Assembly: GCA_036346255.1 (NCBI GenBank)
Contig: CM070620.1
Span: 60,560,522 to 60,624,521 of the forward strand
Source of the DNA: Ampelocalamus luodianensis
Lineage: Eukaryota; Streptophyta; Magnoliopsida; Poales; Poaceae
Direction of reading: 5' to 3'
DNA length: 64,000 nucleotides
Position numbers and translations under genes: made by a program. The stretch's first letter is position 1. Each line of letters starts with the position of its first letter. This document shows, one piece after another, positions 54,625 to 64,000 of the stretch. Under the pieces are notes generated by a model, which did no database searches, was not told where the DNA came from, and saw only the letters and a program-made list of their open reading frames with translations.

Positions 54625-57600
54625 TGTGAGGACCCGGTTTATTAAACTTGTCTTTGTAACCACCCACTTGGTCCTAGCAAAGACAAATCAAATAAACCAA
54701 GCCTCGAGATATGTATACTTCCCAGAAATGCAGTATACACACCCCGTTACAAAATTATGCATCAATTCCATTCATACACATAGAGCCGAAGCTAAAGCAA
54801 CAAATCAGAAGACATACATAATATAAAGAGAGTTATTACAAAGGAGAGGCCGACCGGCCAAAAAAAACACATAAGTAACTAATTTAAATAGCGGAAGCAA
54901 AAGGGCCATAAGATGGCGATAAACAAAAGCCAATCGGTGTGCCTTTACCCACAAGGCAACCAACCGGACCGCCAAGCTAATCGCTCCAGACACCGCCACA
55001 ACAAATCTCACAAAAGTGAGGCCCCTCGAGCTCACCTTCTTCCTCTGCAATAAAACAATTAAGCATAGCATGTGAGTACAAAAATTGTTTTTGTACTCGC
55101 AAGACTGACGTGTGAGATAACAGAACTATAATTAGCTACATGCAAGCTTTATTTAGTGGAGGAGGCTCTGGACTTATTTTCAGCATAAAGCAAGTTTGAT
55201 TTGCAATAAGGTAATAGATTCCAAAGCAAGTTTGCAATTAACTTTTACTGTTCAAATAAAAGAGGAGCAATTATAACAATAGGTAGATGACAACAACAAC
55301 CTGGAAGTGACTAACTCATTAGTCACCACAACAATAGTATGAAGTACCCCTTCATACCACCCATGTCAAGTTTAAGTTTTTAAAAGGTTGTAGTCTAGTT
55401 CTTGCACGACCTTACCAAGCATGTCCATAACCTAGGACGAGGCTATTCGAATAGTTTTAACCCTGTAGGGGTGTACCAATGTACCCACAAGATAGACCGC
55501 CTTTCCACCAGCCACAGTTAGCATACTTCCTTTGGTATGCAGGCACGGCTAAGTCTAACAAGACGCTTTCCAATGGACGATGCTAATTAAGAGCCGCAAC
55601 CCACGGGAGAAGGACACATTAGACAGCCTAACCGGACTGCTAATGCTCCCCTCCCACACCACACACACACCCACCGACCAGCTCATAATTAACACCTCCC
55701 AGAGTACTTAGTCAAGAGAGGTCCCATATCCCCCTCGTGTGGTTAGCACGCAATAAGCGCTTGGCTTAGTGACACAAGTAACTCAGTCCTTGGGGACTTA
55801 GGCACCATTCCAAACACACCCAACAGATCACACCAACATACCATTGTGCCCAAGTCAAGATATAGTTTTTGTTTTCAGTTTTTGATTTGTAAATCAATAA
55901 AACACAAAGATTGGACATAATGGAATAATATAAGTATTTGTGTGATCAAGACCATCGACTAAGTCGATGATCGCCCAATACTACCGATATCTAGGCATGG
56001 CTAAGCAATATGTATTCAGTAATCTACTAAGTGACAAGAGCTCATCCAACGAGCTCTAATCACGATAAATAACCTAGGCTCTGTAGTAGAGGATATTTAT
56101 TTACCTACAGATTATGCAACTAGAGGATTAACTAATCAATTTAGCATCCAAATAGCAATGCATACATAGAGGTTAAACAAAATATTAGACTTTAAAAGTA
56201 ATGGGATCAAATGGGAAATGATCAAGCTGCTTGCTATTCTGCTGCTGCTCAATATCTGCAGAGGGTCACTCTCAAGGACGGCACAATCGTCGGAACCTAC
56301 CGAAAGAGCGAAAAAGAATCGATAAGAACAAAGAAAACGAAAAAGACTCTAAAACCAAAATACTCCAAATGCTATGAAAATTTTACAGCAGCAAGAGCAT
56401 GATTTATAACCAATTTAGAAACAGGAATCAACTGATTTGGACTCTCACAGCAAAAGTTATGATCAAAACAATGTAGTTTGGTCAAAATTAAATTTAAATA
56501 GGTTACTGTTCATAAATAATTTTCTAGAAGTTTTCTGGACTTGGAAATTTTATGATAGGTTGCTACTGACATTTTAAAGCTACACAAGTGGTTTCATCTT
56601 ATTTAGAGTTAAAAAGATTTAGTTATGATTTTTCTAAGTTATAAATCTAAGGCATGATTAATTTCAGTATTAAAGACTATCAGAAACCTATACTAAGCTA
56701 AAGTACTTTAATAGATGCATTTATAGAACTTTAGTTTGTTAAATTTAGAGCTACAGAGAGAAAAGATATGCAATTTTGAAGTTTAAAACAATTAACAAAT
56801 GCAAATAAAAGCTCTGAACTAAACTGAAAACCTATAAAAGCGGGAGGTCGTGGGCGATGATCAGGATCGCACGCTCACGAGCTCGGATGCCCAAAACACC
56901 GCACAGTACACGGGCGCAAAGACCTCATCACGCCTAGGGGAGGTCTTAGCCGCTGATATTGAATCCAACGGCCCCACCACCGGATGCACAAAGACAAAGA
57001 TGAAGGAGCTCCTCGCGACTAGGGAGTTCGTGGCCGCGATTTGGATCTAGCGGCCCCGAGCTCCACGAGGAGGTCCTCGACTATCTCACTAAGGGGAGTG
57101 CGGGCGGTTAAGATCTCCCGAGGAGGTCTTAACGGTCTAGATACGAGCGGAGAGAGGACCTAAGCGGTGAGCTTAACGGCGAGAGGTCTTGGCGGCCAGG
57201 ATCTCACCGAGGAGGTCCTAAACGGTCACGATCTCAATGGGGAGGTCCTAAGCGGGTTTTTAACAGAGAGAGGTCTGGACGGCTTAGATCTCCCTAGGGA
57301 GGTCATAAACGGTCCAGATCTGAGGCGGGGAAGGTCCTAAAGCCACGGATCTAAAGGAGGAGGTCCTACACGGTCAAGATCTCTAGGAGGAGGTCCTGAA
57401 CGGCTAAGATGAAGCAAGGGAGGTCCTAGATGGTCAAGATCTCCAGGGGGAGGTCCTGAACGGCTAAGATGAAGCGAGGGAGGTCCTGCGGTTTCTTGAT
57501 AAGGACCCGAGGTGGTCTTTTTGCAAAGAGGACCTCAAGGAGGTCTTTTGCAAAGAGGACCCCCAAGTGAAGGGTGATCCTAACGGCTGGGATTAACCTA

Positions 57601-59474
57601 CGGAGGTCTTTAACGGCCAGGATACGATTAGGGGGAGGTCCTGGCAGCTAGAGACTTAGACTAGGAGATCTAACGGTCTAGACCAACATTGAAGAGGTTA
57701 TGAGCGGCTAAGATCACCACAGGGATGTCCTAGGACTTATGCGGTTACAGAACAAAGGATCTACGGTTAGATCCAAACACGAAGAGATCACTAAGGGCTA
57801 GGATTAAAACTAAAGAGGTCTTGGGACAAAAGCTTTTACAGACAAGATCCTACGGTGCAGATCTAACACGGGGAGGTCTTGGAGGGTCACGATGACCCCG
57901 AGGAGGTCCAGTGACTTGACAAAATCACGACAAAAGTGCTGAGCACCGGACTCGTCACCGGCTCACACGCCGCCACGCCACGGCCGTGCGCATGGACCAC
58001 CAGGGGCAAAATGTTCCCAATACTATTGCGAACACTTTGAGGGCATTTTTGTCGCCGGAGATGACCTAAAACGCCGGCTATCCGGAACGAGGTGGAGAGC
58101 AAAGTACGAGAAAATGGAAATGGCTAAGAACCTCGCCGCGACCTAAATCAAGAGGTGCTCGAGCTCGGGGGAACAAGAAGGAACTCACCGCAGCACAGGG
58201 GAGGTCCGAGCGGTGCTTGGAAGGTCCTGGCGGCGGAGGGGCGTGCCGGCCGTGAAGACGATAATGACGGTACGGCGGCCTGAGCAAAAAGAGCAACGCT
58301 TCAACATCAAAACGAGTCCCACATAGCTCCGGGGTGCTTCCAGAGCAAGTAATCGGAAGGAGCTCCCTTCAACAGCGAGGATGAAGGCGAGCAAGAGGGG
58401 GAATCGGGAAGGCGAAAAAAGGAAACGTCGGCAAGACACAAACTGGCGAAATAGGTTAGTGTCAACACTCGGAGACCAGAGGAAGGAGCGGAGCAAAAGT
58501 TTGAAGAAAAGAGCCTTTGGAGCACCGGTGCACGGGAGCTTCAAGCTTCGTAATGGCGGCCAAGGGTGATCTTGGCGATTGAGCTCAAGCAAGAGGAGAG
58601 GTGCCAACTGGGGGTTGCGGAAAGGTGAAAGGAGGGCAAAGCATGGGAAGAAGGGCCGGGTGCTTAAGTAGAAGAGGGAGCTCGGTCCACAACGGCTCTC
58701 GCCTGCGGGAGGTCCAGCTACGGTCACGGGGTGGCGGCGGGGCGGTAGAAAAGAGACGTGGCAAGCCTCGAGCACAATAAATGCATGCCCGCGAGGAGGT
58801 GGTTTGGGAGGTGACTAGGCGCGGCATTTGCATGCGTGGCCGACTTCACCGCGTGACGTGGCGAGCGGAGGAAGAAGATGACCAGTGGCGACATCGGGCC
58901 CACAAGTCGCGGCCAGAGCGGCTCGAGTCGGGTCTGCTAGTTGGTTCGGCCGAGTCAATTGACGAGCCCGTACGACCCGCGCCCAGAGGAATAGTGCAAA
59001 CCCATTAGGGTTTTGATTTTTAAAGCTGAAACTTTGCAGGTTTAATTGGGATAGCAAACAACTCAAAATTTCTGAAATTTTAACTAGAGCTTGCTAACTT
59101 TAGAATTAACCTCCCATAAAATTTCCAGAGATTTTGGCGTGCTAGAGTTTCTCAAGAAATTCCACAAGGATATCTCGGGGTTTGACCAGGTTTGACTTGC
59201 CTCTAAACTGTTTCAATTCATTTCAAAAATTATGAAATAATTCAGAGGCGCCACCAAGCAACCTAGAACCAGGAAAAATATTTCCAGAGCATTATCACAA
59301 GATTTGACAAGATGATCTTTGCCTTGAGAGAATTGAAGGTTTGGATTTTGCATTTCCCAAAATTCCTTTGCAAGAATTTCAGAAAAGTTCGACAACAGAA
59401 GGGAGTAAGAAAAAGTTTTAATTTCTACCCATTTTCTTACATTTGAAACACAAGTTGAAAATGGGGATGTTACA
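54625..59474 (-). repeat. Element D 5' LTR (right copy)
   Basis: Matches the left copy along its length and contains the same parts: AGGAAGAAG (55036-55044), palindrome (55443-55454), hairpin (55950-55972), array (56842-57910) and a good donor-like GCG-GTGAGTT at 58184-58192. Frames such as 58185-58775 (minus) are Leu/Pro/Ser-rich LTR sequence, not genes. Differences from the left copy are concentrated in the GC-rich 43590-44640 / 57910-58990 block. Confidence 0.92.
56842..57910 (-). repeat. Degenerate ~29-bp tandem array in right LTR D
   Basis: Same as 42526-43588, with small changes. Confidence 0.85.
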
Positions 59475-62245
59475 AAATCCTAGCCGTTTAGATCTTTTCC
59501 CGTGCGCAAAAGACCTCCCTTGGTCATTTGCAAAGACCACCCTCGGTGTCCTCTTTGTAAAAAGCCACCCCTGGTCTTTTACAAAGACAACCCCCGCTCA
59601 GACCTCTTAGGCTCAATCCTAGCCGTTCACGACCTCCCCGGATTTAGATCTGACCGTTAGATCCCTTTTGCAAAACCCTTAGCCTTCGGACCTCCCTCCG
59701 CATTGATCTGGATCGTTCAGGACCTCCCTAGGCCTACTCGGAGCCGTCCAGATCTCCTCCCGTTTAAACCCTATCGCATAGGACCTCCCCGAGTAGATCT
59801 TGGCCATCCAAGGCCTCCTCGTGTAAATCCCAGCCGATCAGGACCTCCTCTGGGAGATCTTGACCGCCCAGGACCTCCCTCACTTGATCGTGTCCGTTAA
59901 AGACCTCCCTATGGAGATCTAGACCGTTGAAGACCTCCTCCGTGAGATCTTAGCCGTCCAGGCCTCCCTCCGTAGGTTTACCCTTAGGACCTCCCCTAGT
60001 GCTCGGGACCGCCAGATCTCGATCTGACGGTCACGACCTCTGTTAGGCTCGTTGACCTCCTTGCGTGCGTTGTGCATGCACTGGTCGTGATCGTTGGATC
60101 CAATCTCGACGGTCCGGACCTCCCAAGTGCGAGAGGAGGTCTTCCGTCTTGTGCTTCGAGTCTCGTGGCCTGCGATGCAAGATCGACGGCCCACGACCTG
60201 TCCTTTTTCCTTCAGTTCATCTGGACCTCCCGAGAGCTCGAATTTTCTAAGTCTTTTATTGTTTCAAATTTCAAAAGTGCATAACTTTGTCATTTTAGCT
60301 TCTTTTTGAACGATTCCAGTTGCTGTAGCTTTGTTATAGTATGAACTTTAATCTGAGAATGGATTTAGGCACTATTATGTAGTAGAAAATGATAGAAACT
60401 GCAAGAACTTGTTTAATATGAAATGGTTGTTTAGAAATTCATTGAAAATTTGTAAAATGCATAACTTATTCTCTGTAACTCCAAACGAAGCAAACTAAGT
60501 TTTGTTAAAACCCACTAAGACTGTACTGTAATATAGAATAGGTCTTCATATGATCATTGCCACTGAAATTAATGATTCACTAGTTTTAGAACTTAGAAAA
60601 ATAATAACTAATTCATTTCAACTCCAAATTGTGCAAACTCAGTTTTGCTGTTGTTAGGATAACCATGTCTACCTACCATAAAAATTTCAAATTCCAGATC
60701 ATTCTAGAAATTTTCGCCATGGACAGTAACCGAAATTAATTTAATTAGGATTTTGCAGGCTGAGATAAATTGTTTAGGGCATAACTTTTTCATGCTAAGT
60801 CCAAATGAAATGATTCTTGTTTCTAAAATTGTCTAAAATCAATCTCTAGCTGCTGTAGAAATTTCATGGGATTTGGATGTTCTTTGCTGTTGAGTTCCTT
60901 TTGGTGTTCTTCGTTCTTATTGATTTTTATCGCCTGTTCGCGTTAGGTTCCGAAGAATTTATTGAACCTGAGCACTCCCCTCTGCAGCAAGAACAAATCC
61001 AGCAAGGCAAGCAGTTTGATCATGTTAATCCCAGTATTTTAAGTATGCATTGCTAGTTTGTGTTAAACTATTGTCGCTAGTTGACCTAGTAGATGCATTT
61101 CCTTAAGACAAATGATTATCCTCTACTACCGTGAGCCTAGGTTATTGCTGTGATTTAGGGTTCGTGGATGAGCTCTTGTCACTTAGTAGTTTGCGAATTA
61201 TTTGCTTAGCCATGCTTAGCTTCCGGTAGAAATGGGCGGTTATCGACTTGTCGATAACCTTGATCATATAAAACTTATTATGATTTATGATTTCCACCTT
61301 GTGCCATGTCTACTTATGAAAACTAAAACTGAAAAGCAAAATGATTTAGACTTGGGCACAATGGTAAGATGGTGTGATTTTCGGGTGTGACTGGAATGGT
61401 GCCCGAGTCAATTAAGGACCGAACATCTTGTGAGTACCTGTTATCCGAGCAATTTGTGCGTGCTAACCACACTAGAGGGTATGGGACCTCTCTTGACTTA
61501 GTACTTTGGAGTGTATTGACTTCGGGTCGCAGGGAGTCGCAGGAGGGATGGTGTTGGGAGCATTGTAGTGTCCGAAAGACTTCACCCGTGATGGGATTTG
61601 TTGTCTTTCGGCTTGCAATGTAAGTGTATGGGTTTCTATCCATACGTGCGGCTCGTAGTCAATGCACAATATTGGAAAGCGTCTCGTAGGACTTAGCCAT
61701 GCTGGCATGCCTTCGGAAGTGTGCTTTGTGGCTTAAAGGCGGTCTGAAGTGTGGGTACGTTGGTACACCCCTGCAGGGTTAAAACAATTCGAATAGCCTC
61801 GTCCTAGGTTATGGACACGCTTGGGTAAGCTTTCAAGAGTTAGACTACAACCTTTTTAATTAAAACTTGATGGGTGGTACGAATCAGGGATTCGTGCTAT
61901 GTTGTGGTGGCTATTGGGATAGTCACTTCTAGGTGGTTGCTTGTATTTATCATTATTTTATTTATTACTTTCAACATTAAAATTGGTTTGTAAACTTGCT
62001 TTTAAATGTATTACGTTATTGCAAATAAAGTTGGCTTTGTGCAAAATGAGACATACAACCTCCACCTAAATAAGCTTGCATGTAGTTTATGAATAGGTCT
62101 GCTATTCCACACGTCAGTCTTGCGAGTACCTTTGTGTACTCAGTTATCTTGCTTAGATGTAATTGTTGCAGAGGAAGAAGGTGAGATTGAGGGGCCTCAC
62201 TTCTGTGAGTTGTGTTGTGGTAGCTTGCAAGGCGTCTAGCTTGGC
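59475..62245 (+). repeat. Element C 3' LTR, second part, truncated
   Basis: Resumes after D with the duplicated AAATC and follows the C 5' LTR from about 24852 through the rest of the array (to 60240), hairpin (61238-61259), palindrome variant (61785-61796) and AGGAAGAAG (62172-62180). It stops matching at 62245, after GCGTCTAGCTTGGC. About 330 bp of C LTR end, and everything of B beyond C, are missing. Confidence 0.92.
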
Positions 62246-63535
62246 TGCTCCTCCCCATGTCCAGCAGTACCTCCTCATCCATGGAAGCCCCTTGGTGCTG
62301 GCCAGGAAGGTGTTCCCCGCTGCGGGTGTCGAGGAGGAAGAAGGAGGTTCGCCCGGGGGATAGATCGGCCAAGAAGAAGAAGGAGAAAAAGAAGAGGAAA
62401 GGGGGAGGGAGAGATCGTGACCTGGGGTGGGTGCTCATCGTGTTCAATAGAAGGTTATTCAAGGGTAATCTCAATTCTCCTCCGATTAGTTGTGCAATTG
62501 GATAATTAGGCAATGTCGGTATTATATCTGTTTAGGGCAGACAGGATTGGCCGACGTTTTTGATGAGGTTAAAAGAAGAATTTGTCCTTGACGCCTCTTA
62601 GAAAGTTGTAGGAAACATTGATACCTTTTCGTAGAGTACAAGATCGCATCGTTTGGATGAGTGGATCAAAAGTTATAAATTTCGTAGCGCTGCTGTTCCG
62701 CAAATCTGCTATGATTCTGACAGATTTTAGTAATCAGACCTAAACTGATAGCTAGAAGAGTTTCTGGGAGGTCTCACTATAATTAAACATGTAGATAATT
62801 TCCTTAGCTTTCAGAGAAGCTAAAGAACGCAACATTTGGATCATTATTCTGAAAGTTATGATGGTTTTAAGTTGCAGTCCAGAGAACCTAACGTGAAATC
62901 GATGTTCTGTTAATTGGCATGAAAGGGGTATTAGTTGGCCGAATCAGGAATACGCAAAAGAGTGAAAAAGAGAAAGGTTGCATTGCATGCCTGCATTCAT
63001 GCTTCATGAGTTCTAGTTTCCGAGCAAAGATTAGAATGGAATGATGATGCTTTAATTATGAAGTAGTGTCTCTTTTGTGGTACTTGCTGAGTTCTTGAAC
63101 TCACCCTTGTTTTGTTGTGTTTTTAGGTACCGTTGCAGGAACGTCATGCATGGGGGGAAGTAGACCTGAGTAGAACTCACACACTGCCACCCGTCATCAA
63201 TAGTTGATTAAATCTTGGAATGCCAATTAATAAATGAGCAAACCTCTTATGTTTGGATTGTGGTTAATCTTTCTGCATTGAGTTTTGTAATAACGATGAA
63301 TAGCACACTTTAGGTATCTTTGATTATGTTCTAGCTGTTTATCATGACTCTAATGCTTAGTGAGGATTTTGGATGAAGGAATATTGAGTTATGATTCTCC
63401 TTTATATGTTGGAACTTCCTGGTAGTTACCAACACAGGGGAGGTTCTGCCGGAAAGTTGGTAGTATATCTTTGGTTCAATATTGTTTAGTGTAGTTTAGT
63501 AGCGTTCCAGGCTCTTGTTGGGCTGGGGTGTTACA
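62246..63535 (+). repeat. Element E: 3' part of another Gypsy LTR
   Basis: A different sequence that ends GGGGTGTTACA and is followed by a Met-tRNA primer-binding site, so it is the end of a 5' LTR. The true LTR start (expected TGTAACA) is not seen; the left edge at 62246 is a recombination or deletion junction. The first 200 bp are GC- and purine-rich (AAGAAGAAGAAGGAG); the rest is AT-richer with no ORF. Confidence 0.72.
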
Positions 63536-63537
63536 GT

Positions 63538-63550
63538 TGGTATCAGAGCA
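63538..63550 (+). other. Element E primer-binding site (Met tRNA)
   Basis: TGGTATCAGAGCA, three bases after the LTR end, in plus orientation. Confidence 0.88.
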
Positions 63551-63918
63551 GGCTGTAGGTCTGTGGTGAATGGATTAACAACTTAGGTAATCAAATTTGC
63601 TAAAATGTTGTAATGGTTAATGAACTTAAAAAAAACTTAACACACTAGTGCACAGTAGGATGGGAATGGGTCAAGCATTGCATTTACATTTCCGTTATGT
63701 CGCTCTGACCATTGCTGTTATGAATTGATTACGAATGCTTATAACTTGATTATTATGATAGCTATATAACTATAGTTGTTATTGAGTGATTGAGGTCGTG
63801 GTTGTGACCCTGGGCTTTACCAAGTTACACCACTGTTCGCAGTAAGAGGTTAGCGAAGTGATTACCTCGAGTACCATAGCTATAGGTTTTGTTGGTGAAT
63901 ACCTTTAGAAAAGTTATT
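63551..63918 (+). other. Element E leader, cut by F
   Basis: AT-rich, no ORF; the start of the interior of element E before the next LTR enters. Confidence 0.6.
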
Positions 63919-64000
63919 TGTGAGGACCCGGGGTATTTAACTAGTAACACTTAACCTCCATATGGTTCTAGCATTACTAATTAAATATCCTAAGCCTCGA
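63919..64000 (-). mobile_element. Element F: B-type LTR, antisense, cut by window edge
   Basis: TGTGAGGACCCGGGG onward is the reverse complement of the last 82 bp of the B 5' LTR (15297-15378), with one difference that I can see. It is the end of a B-subfamily LTR in minus orientation. Whether it is a solo LTR or a whole element lies outside the window. Confidence 0.85.

Larger units (their letters stand above)
40283..59474 (-). mobile_element. Element D: antisense Gypsy chromovirus inside C 3' LTR
   Basis: A 19.2-kb block including nested S2, flanked by perfect duplicates AAATC (40278-40282 and 59475-59479). Direct LTRs of 4835 bp (left) and 4850 bp (right) are both reversed relative to C. 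Read on the minus strand: 5' LTR 59474-54625, primer-binding site, leader (split by S2), gag from 49536, protease, RT, RNase H, integrase and chromodomain-like tail to about 45129, purine tract, 3' LTR 45117-40283. The proteins are close relatives of those of C. Coding is broken by many small indels. Confidence 0.94.

Noticed and set aside
58185..58775. A 196-codon Leu/Pro/Ser-rich minus-strand frame in LTR D, and similar ones at 44118-44549
   Set aside because: The left and right LTRs do not share the same frame, and there is no domain. This is LTR sequence.

Overview
This is flowering-plant repetitive DNA. It contains no recognisable host gene and is built almost entirely of LTR retrotransposons nested inside one another. 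Every primer-binding site read here matches the 3' end of plant initiator-methionine tRNA (TGGTATCAGAGC). The LTRs begin with TG and end with CA, and every insertion whose two ends both lie in the window is bounded by a perfect 5-bp target-site duplication (TSD). A monocot, perhaps a grass, is my best guess from the feel of the elements; this is not proven by the sequence.

Layout. 1-1635 and 10173-10309 are an AT-rich, gene-free host segment that I do not recognise. It is split by element A, a Ty1/Copia retrotransposon (1636-10172, TSD ATCAG, LTRs about 1.56 kb) with a frameshifted gag-pol. Element B (from 10310) is Ty3/Gypsy-like, with a 5.07-kb LTR, a short 2.35-kb interior holding only a scrap of integrase plus an unfamiliar broken ORF, and a 3' LTR from 17731. 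Element C lands in B's 3' LTR at 22633. It is a Gypsy chromovirus (Tekay/Del-like by its domain order and chromodomain-like tail) with a 5.3-kb 5' LTR, gag, protease, RT-RNase H and integrase, and a 3' LTR from 38068. C's gag is split by antisense solo LTR S1 (29023-34118, TSD CGCCG). C's 3' LTR is split by antisense element D (40283-59474, TSD AAATC), a full-length relative of C whose leader is in turn split by solo LTR S2 (50067-54420, TSD TTTTG). After D, C's 3' LTR resumes at 59475 but stops at 62245. There it is fused to the end of another Gypsy LTR (E, to 63535, with its own primer-binding site). From 63919 an antisense B-type LTR (F) runs off the window.

B, C, D and S1 belong to one superfamily of unusually long LTRs (4.8-5.3 kb). 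These share an architecture that I find more interesting than the enzymes: a degenerate tandem array with a period of about 29 bp built on GACCTCC and AGATCT, a hairpin whose arms change in a compensating way between subfamilies, a 12-bp palindrome, and a conserved AGGAAGAAG segment framed by splice-site-like AG and GTGAG. Homologous copies also differ repeatedly where one has CHG (CAG, CTG, CCG) and the other plain CG. That may be a base-calling imprint of methylation, so some of the frameshifts reported here may not be real.

Functionally, C and D each once encoded the full set for copy-and-paste transposition (Gag particle protein, protease, RT-RNase H, integrase with a chromatin-targeting tail). 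All copies here look inactivated by stops, frameshifts or nested insertions. B lacks most of pol and could only have moved with enzymes from relatives such as C or D.
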